NCBI GenBank assembly: GCA_030522415.1
Contig: CM060109.1
Coordinates: 36,614,892-36,678,891, forward strand
Source of the DNA: Channallabes apus
Lineage: Eukaryota > Chordata > Actinopteri > Siluriformes > Clariidae
Reading direction: 5' to 3'
Length of the DNA: 64,000 nt
Part shown: positions 1 to 11,571 of the stretch, piece by piece
How positions within the stretch are numbered: position 1 is the first letter of the stretch
Layout: each line of letters begins with the position of its first letter
The notes under the pieces: model-generated
What the model was told of the DNA's origin: nothing
Database searches by the model: none
The model's input: only the letters and a program-made list of their open reading frames with translations
Program-made: the position numbers and the translations under genes

Positions 1-585
1 AGATAATATTCACAAAAAAATATATGCTTTTGGATGAAATAAATTAATATCCAGTTTATTTACTATCAATTTATTTAACCATAAAAATACATATTTGCCA
101 TAGGTTTTTTATATTACATCAAACTGTCTTAATATTCTTAATATTTTAATGTAATATATATATATATAGAAAGACAAAATAGGAAGAAAAATAATGACTA
201 TCAAATTTTGATAAATCACTGTGAAAATTCATTACATCATCCGCAGACAATGCTGTGCATGCACTGAATAACGTTATGTATATGATGTCATGTTATCGTA
301 AAAGCTTTCAAATTTCAATGTAGTTATACTAGAAAGAAAAAGTGGACAGCACAGACATCAGTAATTTTACATCAGTAATGAATTGCCTCATATCATGAAT
401 CAAATCAAACATTTTTGGTGGATCAAATCTATTCATTAATGTATTATTTAAATAATCTAGGAATCTATACTGTATATTAACGTTTTACTTTTATTCGATC
501 CATCTCACATCATCTATTGTCTTACCCAATTTACAAAATGTGATGTAACAGGTCAGAAGGTCACTTCCCCTATGAGTATAAACAC
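1..585. other. AT-rich intergenic DNA
   Basis: No coding frame, RNA gene or recognisable repeat is visible. The stretch is AT-rich with a short TA run near 157-168. It ends at the 8-bp target duplication (578-585) of the hAT-like element that follows. Confidence 0.5.
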
Positions 586-1936
586 CAGGCACGTGCAGGG
601 GGGGGAGGGGGCGGAGGGTGCTTGAGCACACGCCCCTTTCCTCCAGGATGCCTCAAGTACCCTTTTCTTGTTTTTTGTTGTTGTTTTTTTTAAAGTGTAC
701 AGTATGTGCGTATGGAGCCCTGTCTTTGCCCCTCAACAATAAAATGTAACTATTAATCTCAATTTTGCGGCGCGGTGGTGTAGTGGTTAGCACTGTTGCC
801 TTGCACCTCCAGGGTCTGGGTTCGATTCCCCGGCCAGGCTCGATTCCCGTCTCTGTGTGCATGGAGTTTGTATGTTCTCCCCGTGCTTGGTGGGTTTCCT
901 CCGGGTACTCCGGTTTCCTCCCACAGTCCAAAGATATGCAGGTTAGGCTAATTGGCATTCCTAAAAAATTGCCCGTAGTGTGTGATTGGGTGTGTGTGTG
1001 AGTGAGTGTATGTGTGTGTGCCCTGCGATGGATTGGCACCCTGTCCAGGGTGTACCCCGCCTAGTGCCCGAAGTCTCCTGGGATAGGCTCCAGGTCCCCC
1101 GCGACCCTGAACACAGGATTAAGCGGTATAGAAAATGAATGAATGAATGAATCTCAATTTTGATAAATAAAAGGATCTGGCTTGCATCAGTCACATGACT
1201 GCCATTAAGCAATGCTCGCCCTGGAGGGCAGCGCGCGCTCGTTACAAGCCGGGTACGAGCTCGCAAACTGCACGCGCATTTTCTGCAGGCTGGGCGGTGC
1301 GGAGCTGGAGGAGAAGCAGGCATTTAATTGGAAGGTGCAGCAACAAAACAGTAAATAGAGTGTACAGCGCACACTATAGTCTATAACAACAAATGAATTG
1401 AAATAAATGAGCGTGATGTTTGTGTAACAGCGCGACAAACATTACCTGTCCTTTTATGAACTGCACAAGTAGTGGTGGTCATTAACTGCTAGCTAACTGC
1501 GTAAGAGGGTTACAGGAGGGTCTGTAGCTCTGTCCACCGTTTTAGGGAACATGTTTAGTTTTAAAGTAAGTTACAGGACTTTTCCCTTCTTTTCTGGAGG
1601 GCTTTTATTTCACTAAAAACGATCTAATATGGATATCCACATAATTATGAATTATTATATTTATGATATAAAAAAACACAGTCTCAGAACAACACAGCCC
1701 TGCCCTCCAGCACTATCAGCAACAGGAGCGGCAGTAATCCCTCAACAGCAACATTGTACGCCATCAGGTAAAACATAGGCTACATTTGCTTTGCATTGTC
1801 CCCACCTGATGACAGTCATACAGTATGATGCAATTCCATGTTAGATTCGTCATGAATGTGAGTTGTTGTTATTCAACATGTTCTATCTTTTTTAACTTTG
1901 AGCACCCGCCCCTTTAAACGTCTCTGCACGGCCCTG
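586..1936. mobile_element. Non-autonomous hAT-like element
   Basis: The ends are imperfect inverted repeats: the left end begins CAGGCACGTGCAG and the right end finishes CTGCACGGCCCTG. A G-rich block near the left end (about 600-630) has its complement near 1899-1915. The element is flanked by a perfect 8-bp direct repeat, ATAAACAC, at 578-585 and 1937-1944, the target-site length of hAT transposases. No transposase frame remains, so movement would need a partner element. A SINE is nested inside at 767-1149. The superfamily rests on duplication length and end structure; the family name is not known to me. Confidence 0.7.
767..1149 (+). mobile_element. tRNA-derived SINE, copy 1
   Basis: The head resembles a tRNA gene: a box A-like stretch (GTGTAGTGGTTAGCACTGT) near 778 and a box B (GGTTCGATTCC) near 830, as used by RNA polymerase III. 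The body has the fish module with TTTCCTCCCACAGTCCAAAG and a 3' module ending in a GAAT repeat tail. A 13-bp direct repeat (AATCTCAATTTTG) at 755-767 and 1150-1162 marks LINE-type target-primed insertion. The same family recurs at 7925-8305, 33353-33718 and, diverged, at 48097-48360. It resembles the Mermaid/V-SINE group, but the exact family is not certain. Confidence 0.85.
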
Positions 1937-2531
1937 ATAAACACATTTACCACTGTTTACAACAGGAACAGCTTGAGTCTTCAGTAAAGACACAGTCACA
2001 CACACATATATGTGAAAGCGTTTAAACTGAAAGATGCATTATATTCAAATGACAATTATATGACTGGGAGGGGAGAAACTATTGTGACTATACTGTATAT
2101 TGACTGTGTGGCTGGCCTGTGGTTGAGATCTTTCCTGACTGCGGGGAGTTTGGTGAGCTGACTGACAAACATTTATAAAACTCATAGCAGGAATGTGCAT
2201 TAGGAGGAGACAGGAAAACAGGATGTAGAGATGATTAGCAAAGGGTCACTTTGTGTGACTTCAACACTGATATACAGTACAAGGTGTGGGAGAGGATGTC
2301 TCTGTTAGTACCACCATTTTAACCTCCCCGTGCTTGTTACTTACTGTATGTCTTTCTCTCTCTCAGCCTCTCTTTCACGCTTTGTCTCTCTATTTTTTCC
2401 ACTCACACAGTTTTATTCTGTGGCTGAGACTGTTTTTGTGGAAGGAAACAGTAACACCCAGCAGAGAGGGAATATCTGACCTGTTAAACCCAGAGGTAGA
2501 TCAGAACTGTGGATTAGTGCTACTATACAAG

Positions 2532-2679
2532 GTAAGACTCATTTTCTGCAGTCGCTTATGCAGCGAGCATATCAGCGCAGTTACCAGAACCTTCTGCACT
2601 TTAGAATTACAAGGTTGCCAATGTTTACTTTTAGAATACTTGATGAAAAAAAAACATTTGTGACTTGTTTTCTCCACAG
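2532..2679 (+). other. 5' UTR intron of the chemerin-type receptor gene
   Basis: A donor reading CAAG/GTAAGA ends a probable non-coding exon at 2531, and a pyrimidine-rich acceptor TTTTCTCCACAG ends at 2679, giving a 148-bp intron just upstream of the receptor start codon. A short non-coding leader exon before a single coding exon is common for chemoattractant GPCR genes. The start of the leader exon was not located. The in-frame ATG at 2558 lies inside this intron. Confidence 0.6.
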
Positions 2680-2707
2680 TGAAGGTCATATAATCTCATC
2701 ACATAAA

Positions 2708-3775
2708 ATGATGGACCAGGAGAAAACCGATTATGGCAATGTTTCTTATGACTATTTGGAGTACGGGGACTTTGAAGAGATAAAAGAAGAGGATTACGTC
2801 CAGAAGGAGACTCTGCATATTGTTTCTGTGGTCATCTATTCTTTGGCGTTTGTGCTTGGTATAATTGGGAACGGCATTGTGATCTGGATCACTGCTTTCA
2901 AAATCAAAAGGACAGTGAAAAGTGTGTGGCTGCAGAACCTTGCTATTGCTGATTTTGTGTTTGTCCTTTTCCTACCTTTCTCCATTGATTATGTGCTGCG
3001 CGACTTTAATTGGATCTTTGGCTTGGCGATGTGCAAGCTGAACTCTTTTGTGTGTACAATGAACATGTACGCTAGTGTGCTGTTCCTCACTGTGCTCAGT
3101 CTGGACCGCTATATTTCTATTGTGCACCTCAGTTGGAACCAAAGATTCCGTACTGTGTCGCGGGCCTGGGGAGTCTGTGCGATGATCTGGATCATATCCA
3201 GCCTCCTAAGCAGTCCAGCTCTCATATTTAGAGAAACACTACAGTATCAAAAAAGGGTTGTGTGTTTCAATAATTTCCATGAAGATTCACATATCAGTAG
3301 GTTGAGGCACTTTTCTATAGTGATTCTCCGCACCATTGTTGGCTTCCTTCTGCCATTCCTTACCATTTGTGTGACTGCAATATTATTGGCTATAAAGATG
3401 AAGCAGATGGGCAATGTACATTTCTCCAGCTTCTCCAAAATGATATCAGCAGTTATCGTGGCTTTCTTCCTATGCTGGGTGCCATTTCACACTTTTAGCA
3501 TTATGGAGCTCACTATGCACCACTCACTCTTTCTGGGGCATGTCCTGTCTGTGGGCTTCCCTCTAGCCACCAGCTTGGCTTTCTTTAACAGCTGCATCAA
3601 CCCTATACTCTATGGGTTGTTTAATAAGAATATACGAGCGATTGTTAAGAATTCCTGCATAAGCCTTACTAAGAACTCACTGAGAGAGCTCAATCACAAC
3701 CTATCTGCCACTGAGACAGTTTCACTTCCACCCAGCTGCTCACCCGAAGAACCCTCTGTCTTGACTACTGTTTGA
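2708..3775 (+). CDS. cmklr2: Chemerin-receptor-like GPCR (CMKLR2/GPR1 type)
   Basis: A single-exon class A receptor of 355 residues. Seven hydrophobic segments are clear. Hallmarks: GNGIVIW in TM1 (54-60), LAIADF in TM2 (78-83), DRY after TM3 (133-135), CWVP in TM6 (256-259) and NPILY in TM7 (298-302). Cys109 and Cys186 suit the TM3-ECL2 disulfide. The N-terminus is acidic and tyrosine-rich with a possible glycosylation site NVS at 11-13, as in chemoattractant receptors. FSIMELTMHH in TM6-ECL3 closely matches human GPR1. The family binds chemerin at the plasma membrane. Assignment to CMKLR2/GPR1 rather than CMKLR1 rests on that segment and on the neighbouring ino80d, which pairs with GPR1 in human. 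The start at 2708 is chosen because it follows the acceptor at 2679; ATG at 2711 is an equal alternative. Confidence 0.8.
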   Translation: MMDQEKTDYGNVSYDYLEYGDFEEIKEEDYVQKETLHIVSVVIYSLAFVLGIIGNGIVIWITAFKIKRTVKSVWLQNLAIADFVFVLFLPFSIDYVLRDFNWIFGLAMCKLNSFVCTMNMYASVLFLTVLSLDRYISIVHLSWNQRFRTVSRAWGVCAMIWIISSLLSSPALIFRETLQYQKRVVCFNNFHEDSHISRLRHFSIVILRTIVGFLLPFLTICVTAILLAIKMKQMGNVHFSSFSKMISAVIVAFFLCWVPFHTFSIMELTMHHSLFLGHVLSVGFPLATSLAFFNSCINPILYGLFNKNIRAIVKNSCISLTKNSLRELNHNLSATETVSLPPSCSPEEPSVLTTV

Positions 3776-6377
3776 CTACTAAGAATAAGACCTAGAACAT
3801 GAGTAATCAGACTTGCTAACTTCAATATTTGTGATAAGAGACTTGTATTTTACATACGTACATGCTTTAGAAAACTGATCTTATCGAAAAAAGCATTTAA
3901 ACTTTATATTTAATCTATTTTTTTTGCACAAGTTAAGAAAAGTGCAAGGACACAGAACTTCTCTTTCATTTCACATAAGTTTACTACCGGGGTTTTCTTT
4001 AATACAGTATTTGCTTTCTTTGGAGCTGGCCTTGTTTGCGTGCCCGAGAATAATGACTATAAATATTTCAGAGTGAAAAACATGAGCAGTTTTTATCCCT
4101 ACCACATCTCTTAAACTTTGTGAAAGTAGAAACCAGAAATTTTATCCATTATTGGAAAAGTTTCCAAACTGCTGTGATGACAGTCTTTATGCAAACGAGG
4201 TAAGACAAAATGTTAAGTCTTACTGATCTACGCATTTTATATGTGAATAAGATGTTTACATGACAGAAATTAAAGCACTACTCTCCTTTGGTGATTTTAG
4301 TTCATTGATACTAACTTATTTAAAGTTACTCCCTAGCATTACGCATATTTTCTTGGCTGTTGGTTAAGATGTAGTTCATGACAAACAGAAAAAGTATTCC
4401 CTTGTTTTTGTCTTTGAGTTGAATCAATGTTTGGAATAGTAGCATAGCCACGATTCATTAAAGTAACCCCCGAAACTGAATAACAAGCTAAAGTGTTATA
4501 TCAGCTACACAGCATACTGCTCACACTTCTTGATTTGGACTGTTTGTTTTAGATATTTTTTATAAAAAGTGTATTTATAGGAAACATTTTTAAAAAAATA
4601 TTTAAAACACTGGAGAGAGCTTTAAAAGAGGGGTTACGGGGCAAATTGTAATACACTTTTATTACATGTTCCTTAATATGTAGCTGCTAATTTGCTTTGT
4701 TTTATTTTATATATATATTTATATAATAATAAATATATTCTAAAAACTGGAGTGCATTTATTTGTCTGTCAAGGAAGGGACAGGGAGTGTGTTCCAAATG
4801 TGGGAGTGGGTAATACTGTGTCTGCTGTCCAGCTTGGCTTGGCATGGCTTCAATTGCCTTGCGGAAAGTTAGTTTGTTTTCAATAGTTGCTTTTTCCGGG
4901 TATTTGTGTCCATTGCTGCCTACTTCATGACAGATGAGTCACCGAGTCTGAAATTCCAGAACCTACAAGGAATAATGTCTGTATGCAACAGATTAATCAA
5001 AATGTACTGATAAATGAGGATCGCACCGGGCTAAACTCAGCTATTAAGCCAACATTTAAAGGACATTTTAACTGAAATTAACCTGTTCTGTACAAGGGCT
5101 TTTTCTTTATTCTGTCAGCTTAATCCAGCTCTTTCTGCAGTGTATCAGAAAGATACTCTGTGCCGACAGAAAGTTTCAGACATTTTAAGGTGCATTCCTT
5201 TCCTAATTATGTTCAATAAACTCAATTAAGCACAAATGGACTGCAATCAAATTGCAGAAGCATCTCAATGACTATTGAAAGGAGTAGGATGTGCCGGAGC
5301 TCAACGTGTAATAATACTTATGTTAATTGTCTTTTTTTTATTATTTTTTTAAAAATATATGAACTCTCGAAGCACGTGTTTTTTACTTTGTAATTGGTAT
5401 GTATTGTGCATAGAATGGTTAGCTTAAATTATTTAAAATAATCTTCGAAATAAACAATGGTTTGCATAAATCTATAAAATACAGTTTATTAAACGTGTTT
5501 GGATATAAAGCTGGCCTTGAATCTGTTAGCAGGCAATCACGAAAATACACTTTACACATGCAAATAAATATTTTGTTAAATATTAAAGGGATACACTTTA
5601 CTATATAATGCTTGGACAACTAATTACTTGTTTTCACTGAAATGGAAAAGAGGATTCAAAAATGTTTGGGTGGTGCTCCAGGAAACACTCATCAGAATGT
5701 AAAGGAAACTCACAAAGATAGACACGTCATAGGAACTGGAATCAAACTGGAAGTGGCTAAACTATCCTGTACCTGCAAGCTGTCGATGAGGCAAAACAGA
5801 AATAATAACAACAACAAATGTTTAGGAATATTTTTTAAAACATCCTGTTTCTCTAAAAACAGTCAACAATTACTGAAATCTATTATCTTTATAACTGACA
5901 TCTAATTATTACTTAAGTACAGTACATTACACTTAATCCCTAAATTAATTCATATATTTTTATAGATCATTTTGTTTCATGCACTTCTGTCAAACTAAAT
6001 GATTCCTAGTCTGTTCCTGATGCTGGTGGGAAGTTAGTTTGTATAGATCATACACCACCTCAGAAAACAAAGATCACATCCAGTATTTTTTGGCCAAGAA
6101 AGAAGTCTGACTTCACTGTGACAGGTGGTCAAGAGAGAGGAAGAATGTGCGGCAGTAAACAAACCAGAAGAGAGACAAAGTGGAGTAATGCTTTAAGACT
6201 GGGATCCAGTTGGACCCAACATAAACACAGTGTGGGAAGACCTTCTTCCAGGACAGAACAAAATTATGCTGATAACACAGAGGAGTATTGGCAGCAGCAT
6301 GGTGATCACATAAGAAAATATCATGACCAAAGGTTGCAGAATTACACAAACTAAATACTCAATCTAAAGTCCAAGTA
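3776..6377. other. Receptor 3' flank and intergenic DNA
   Basis: The receptor 3' UTR begins here. Possible poly(A) signals are ATTAAA near 4269, AATAAA near 4728 and AATAAA near 5215; none can be chosen from sequence alone. The rest is AT-rich. Overlapping 78-codon frames on both strands at 6113-6354 resemble no family I know and are probably chance. No RNA gene was seen. Confidence 0.4.
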
Positions 6378-7410
6378 CAGTTGTGGCCAAAAGTTTTGAG
6401 AATGACACAAATATTAGTTTTCACAAAGTTTGCTGCTAAACTGCTTTTAGATTTTTGTTTCAGTTGTTTCTGTGATGTACTGAAATATAATTACAAGCAC
6501 TTCATACGTTTCAAAGGCTTTTATCGACAATTACATGACATTTATGCAAATAGTCAGTATTTGCAGTGTTGGCCTTTCTTTTTCAGGATCTCTGCAATTC
6601 GACTGGGCTCTCAATCAACTTCTGGGCCAAATCCTGACTGATAGCAACCCATTCTTTCATCATCACTTCTTGGAGTTTGTCAGAATTAGTGGGTTTTTGT
6701 TTGTCCACCCGCCTCTTGAGGATTGACCACAAGTTCTCAATGGGATTAAGATCTGGGGAGTTTCCAGGCCATGGACCCAAAATTTCAACGTTTTCACCAT
6801 ATCATCACTGCAGATGATCAATCTGTCCCTGATGTTTTTTTTGGAGAGAAGTGGCTTCTTTGCTGCCCTTCTTGATACCAGGCCATCTTCCAAAATTATT
6901 CGCATCTGTGCGTGCAGATGCGCTCACACCTGCCTGCTGCCATTCCTGAGCAAGCTCTGCACTGGTGGCACTCCGATCCCGCAGCTGAATCCTCTTTAGG
7001 AGACGATCCTGGCACTTGATGGACTTTCTTGGACGCCCATTTTTATGCAACACAATGATGGCTGCACGCGTTTCTTTGCAGGTCACCATGGTTAACAATG
7101 GAAGAACAATGATTTCAAGCATCACCCTCCTTTTAACATGTCAAGTCTGCCATTCTAACCCAATCAGCCTGACATAATGATCTCCAGCCTTGTGCTCGTC
7201 AACAAGCAGGTCCTTTAATGACAGCAATGAAATGCAGTGGAAAGGTTTTTTTGAGATTAAGTTAATTTTCATGGCAAAGAAGGACTATGCAATTCATCTG
7301 ATCACTCTTCATAACATTCTGAAGTATATGCAAATTGCTATTATAAAAACTTAAGCAGCAACTTTTCCAATTTCCAATATTTCTGTAATTCTCAAAACTT
7401 TTGGCCACTG
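6378..7410 (-). mobile_element. Internally deleted Tc1-like transposon
   Basis: Inverted ends (CAGTTGTGGCCAAAAGTTTT at left, its near complement ending CACTG at right) are flanked by TA on both sides (6376-6377, 7411-7412), as for Tc1/mariner. On the minus strand the transposase survives as pieces. About 6850-7125 gives the helix-turn-helix region with a GRPRK motif, and 6583-6780 gives the C-terminal catalytic region with [11 protein letters not shown]. The middle of the DDE domain is missing near 6800 and frames are shifted. At 1033 bp it is well short of the usual 1.3-1.6 kb. The element is dead but its ends are intact. Confidence 0.85.
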
Positions 7411-7412
7411 TA

Positions 7413-7924
7413 CTTTCCTAAAAACGTGCTGCAAATGTACTTTAAAACTTACTTTTATTACAGTCACTCCACAAATAAAAATGAATAGCTTAAGTAGCTA
7501 GTTGCTACCATTACTACTATGCAAGTCCCTGAAATTAAATATGGGCATACTGCAAGAATAAAGAATGCAATAAGGTTAAAGGATGCACCAAAACAATAAA
7601 AACTTAAATATTATTTGGATGAAACACAAAACACGCAAGAGTTTACAACTCTTTTGCTAGTTAGCGACATTACTTCTGATCTCACCACAAGTGCATCTGT
7701 TCGAGAGTCTTGAAAAAGAAGCCAGAAAAGTCTGCAGCACAGAGACAAGTCACTTTGGGACATTAAACAATCAGCGGTTTCCTAATGCCCTGCATGTGAA
7801 CTAGGATTGGTGTAATTGATTTTTTTTCTGTGTTTCCCATGTGGGGTGTCGCTCAGTTCTGATATGGTGAGTGTGAAAGTGTAAACAGAAGTGAGCAGAA
7901 GGAAAAAATACCACATATGGAAAA
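7413..7924. other. Intergenic DNA without visible genes
   Basis: AT-rich single-copy-looking sequence between a Tc1 element and a SINE. No frame, RNA gene or repeat was recognised. The last bases (7914-7925) are the target duplication of the next SINE. Confidence 0.4.
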
Positions 7925-8305
7925 TTCATTCATTCATTCATTTTCTATACCGCTTAATCCTGTGTTCAGGGTCGCGGGGGACCTGGAGCCTATCCCAGGA
8001 GGCTTCGGGCACTAGGCGGGGTACACCCTGGACAGGGTGCCAATCCATCGCAGGGCACACACACATACACACACTCACACACCCAATCACACACTACGGG
8101 CAATTTAGGAACGCCAATTAGCCTAACCTGCATATCTTTGGACTGTGGGAGGAAACCGGAGTACCCGGAGGAAACCCACCAAGCACGGGGAGAACATGCA
8201 AACTCCATGCACACAGAGACGGGAATCGAGCCTGGCCGGGGAATCGAACCCAGACCCTGGAGGTGCAAGGCGACAGTGCTAACCACTACACCACCGCGCC
8301 GCGCT
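7925..8305 (-). mobile_element. tRNA-derived SINE, copy 2
   Basis: Same family as the copy at 767-1149 but in reverse orientation: the CATT-repeat tail is at the left and the tRNA-like head, with its box B complement (GGAATCGAACC) near 8240, at the right. A 12-bp duplication starting CATATGGAAAA flanks it (7914-7925 and 8306-8317). It is nearly identical to copy 1 over its full length, so it is a young insertion. Confidence 0.85.
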
Positions 8306-8449
8306 CATATGGAAAATACTTCGATAAAATAAAATACTTAAGCACAGTAACGACGTAGCTGTATTTCATTACTTGCCACCTCTGATCATTACAAGACAGA
8401 AAGTAAACTAATAAAATGTAAAAAAAAAAAAATAATAATAAAAACCTGC

Positions 8450-9270
8450 CAAACACCTCTCCTGAGGCGAACCACGATGAGGAAACATTATCTACAAATT
8501 GAGAAAACTTGGAACAGTGGTGAACCTTCCAAGGAGTGGCCAGCCTGCAAGAATTATTCCAAGAGCACAACAACAACAAGTTATAAATGTAATCCATCCA
8601 GGAGCTCATAAAAGAACCCAGAACAAAATTTAAAGAACTACAGACATCTCTTGCCTCAGATAAGGTCAGTATTCATGATTCAACAATAAGAAAGAGACTG
8701 AGGAAAAATGGCATCCATGGGAGAGCTCCAAGGTGAAAGCTACTGCTGACCAAATAAAACGCAACGGCTGTTCTCATATTTTCCAAAAACGTCTTGATTA
8801 TCCCCAAGACTTTTGGGCAAATATTCTGTGGAATAAAAATAAAACAGCATTTCTCAAAAAGAAGATCATGCCTACAGTCAAACATGGTGGGGGTATGTGA
8901 TGGTCTGGTGCTGCTTCAGGACCTGGGAGACTTGCCATAATTACTGGAACCATAAATTCTGAAGGCGAATGTCTGGCCAGTTCAGTTTGTTACCCCAAGC
9001 TCAAGCGCACTTGAGTTATGCAGCAGGACAATGATCTGAAGTACACAAGAAAGTCCACTTTTGAACACCTCAAAAAAGTAATTTTTGTTTTTGGAGAGGC
9101 CTAATCAAAGTCTTGTGATTGTGATGCTGTTGCATGACTTTAAACAGGTTAAATTCTCCAATGTAGCTGAATTGGAGCACAATTTGTTGTAACAAATGCT
9201 TGATTGCAGTTGTTGAAATCAGCCAGTTATTAGATTTAGGAGCAATTACGTTTTCCACATACTGTAGGAT
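8450..9270 (+). mobile_element. Decayed Tc1-like transposon
   Basis: Degenerate transposase DNA on the plus strand. Near 8870-8930 it reads as ATGCCTACAGTCAAACATGG followed by a glycine run, the VKHGGG motif of the catalytic domain. CAGGACAATGATC near 9022 gives the QQDND-like motif. The stretch near 9215-9262 resembles the 3' end of a common fish Tc1 family. Many indels and stops break the frame. The borders are approximate because no clear inverted ends remain. Confidence 0.6.
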
Positions 9271-11270
9271 TCAGCAGATTTGGACAGTTCTTTCCTTAAT
9301 AAATGAAATAATTTACAAACTGCATTTTATTTACTTGGGGTATCTTTATGTAATATTAATATTTGTTTCAAGATCTCAATAATTAAAATATGACAAATAT
9401 GGGGAAAAAAAGGAAGGAAGGAGAAAATAGTTTTCCCCTGCACTGGAGGTACAGTTAGTAGGTTGTTTTGTCTAGCAACGCTACATGTGCTTAGGGGCAG
9501 TAGCACACTGTGACTGCAGAAAAGCAACCAAAAGCGTTTTTTACATGGTAACCAGTTACAGTCATGCTGATGATAATGATAAGTTTATAAACACAATTCT
9601 AAGAAAATGTTTTGAAAAAATAAGAATTATATTTTCAAAGACGCAACTACAGTGCCCCCATGCTACCATAATACCACAACGCCATTGAGTATGTAGGCAT
9701 CATAGTAAATGCACACTCTGAGTTTTGGAGGTCAGCCTTGAATTCCTCCTAATTAGTTGTGCTTAAAACCATCAGATAAGCCAAAAATCACATAAGTGGT
9801 GGGAAACAGTGCTCTTCTACAAGCAGGTTGCCATAGCACTTTACTACCAGATATGGCAAAATCTTACAAGAATTCCTCATATTTTGTGATTAGATTAGAT
9901 CTTCATCTTTACAGCATTTCTTTTCATATGCGCAAGACTTTTGCACAGTTCTGTACAGTATATGCATTTGCACTGTAATATCATTAGCTGCCTTGCTTTC
10001 TCTTATCAAATCTCCTAGTGCCAACCAAATTGTATTACCCAACTGATGTAAAATTACAGGCTCTCAATAGTGATTTGTAATATGTGATTTATATTCACAT
10101 CAGCTTATTAGAAGATATTCTTTTAAAGAAGTTAAAGAAGGTTGCTGTAAGGTTTTGTAATATGATGTATGAACTTTCTCATGCCTCTATGGCTATAAAA
10201 CAAAACCCTCATTTTGCTTCCTGATTGCTTATATGGAAACACTTCCTACAGACGAATATACAGTACATACAGTACAAACTGCTGTAACCGATTTGTTTAA
10301 CTGAAAAATGATAATGTATTTCCTATTGTCTGTCTGTGTCTTACATGTTAATAACTTGTTTCTTTGATTTATGGGATGTACATGACACCTGGCCAAAAGC
10401 TTAAATATGCTATCTTTTCTGCTAATAAATCGTCGCACATCATGTTTGTATGTTTGTTCCACTCTCCCGGTTCGAGGCCCGGATAGGTGCAAGCAATAGT
10501 TTACGCAATAATTCTTCTTTTTTTTTCATACATCATAAAACTTAACAATTTAGGTACTTCTCTTAAACCTAATGAATGTTTTTAAACTATTTATTTTATG
10601 GTTTAATAGCTGGAGAGTCATTGAAAATCTTTATTATTGAAAATTTATTATTGAATTATTGAAAAATCAAATAATTTGCAAATGATAATTTATTAAAAGA
10701 TCAGGATGAATGAAAGGTATAATTTAACCTTTATCTAGACACATTTGATCACCATATTGTAAATAAGTATAATTAGGTAATAAAATTAAGAGAAAATGCT
10801 TGGAAATTATTTGACAAAAAAATGTGATTGTCATATATAAGATAATTAACGAAATAAATGCACATTTGTGGGTGAAATAAAGATTTGAAACATTAAGAGA
10901 GCAGAGATTTTACATTTGTAATAACTTAACAAGGAGACTGCTTGAAGCCCACAGTGGACGTGTGTAATGCCTGCAGCTCTCACCTCTTGGAGGAAAAAGT
11001 GCTCCTTGGTCAATAAGAAAGAACGGAGCTGTTCTGTCATGCAGTGACTAATACACAGACACACTCACACAGACACAACTTAGCTCGACATCAGGGAGGA
11101 CGTGCAGTCAGCCTGACAAAATGCTTTACAGAACACACGCAAACTTTCTAGATGCCGGACATTACAGGACATCATCTGTCAGACAAACCTGTGACACTTT
11201 AGTGAAATGGAAATGCATACTGATTCGGCATTTCGCCTGTAGTTAATACCTAGCCCAACTTCCAATATGG
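9271..11270. other. Intergenic DNA upstream of ino80d
   Basis: AT-rich intergenic sequence without a supported gene. A short GGTTCGAGGCC stretch at 10470 looks like a tRNA T-arm, but no acceptor or D-arm surrounds it. No mobile element with recognisable ends was seen. Confidence 0.4.
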
Positions 11271-11571
11271 TAGAAGAGGTTGTTGTCGAGCTTTACGGTG
11301 TTGTCATGTCCCCGCAGTGCCGATAGTGGTGCTGTGAGGAGTCTACCGAGGACTGAACTAAAAAAACCCAGCAGCCTAGCACTTCCAATGTTAGCCGTGG
11401 GTAATATCCATTTTAATGCACCTTTTCTTTATAATTACTCGCGCACGACTTCAAAAAGGAGTATTTTTCGTAGCATGTCGAGTACCGATGCATAACTGGT
11501 CCAGCTGGTTATATTAGGTATTTCCACAGTGTATCCGGAGTGAATACCCGTAGAGCCTGTACTAATTGAAG
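11271..11571 (+). promoter_or_regulatory. ino80d: Probable ino80d promoter and non-coding first exon
   Basis: Base composition becomes richer in GC and CpG here than in the flanks, as expected for a housekeeping promoter. A good donor, TTGAAG/GTAAGC, at 11571/11572 could end a non-coding first exon that splices to the acceptor at 13391-13392. No TATA box was identified. The transcription start is not determined, so the boundaries are an inference from composition and the donor. Confidence 0.4.

Noticed and set aside
653..1039. Frames on both strands through the SINE copies (also near 7990-8332 and 33339-33630)
   Set aside because: They repeat with each SINE copy and encode only its tRNA-like and GT-rich text; they are not genes.
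2558..2707. Upstream in-frame ATG that would extend the GPCR by 50 residues
   Set aside because: It lies inside a 148-bp intron with good donor and acceptor (2532-2679), and the extra residues do not look like a receptor N-terminus.
6113..6354. Antiparallel 78-codon open frames
   Set aside because: No recognisable domain, splice context or codon pattern; overlap on both strands suggests chance.
10440..10500. tRNA-like T-arm (GGTTCGAGGCC) near 10470
   Set aside because: No D-arm, anticodon arm or pairing acceptor stem could be drawn around it.
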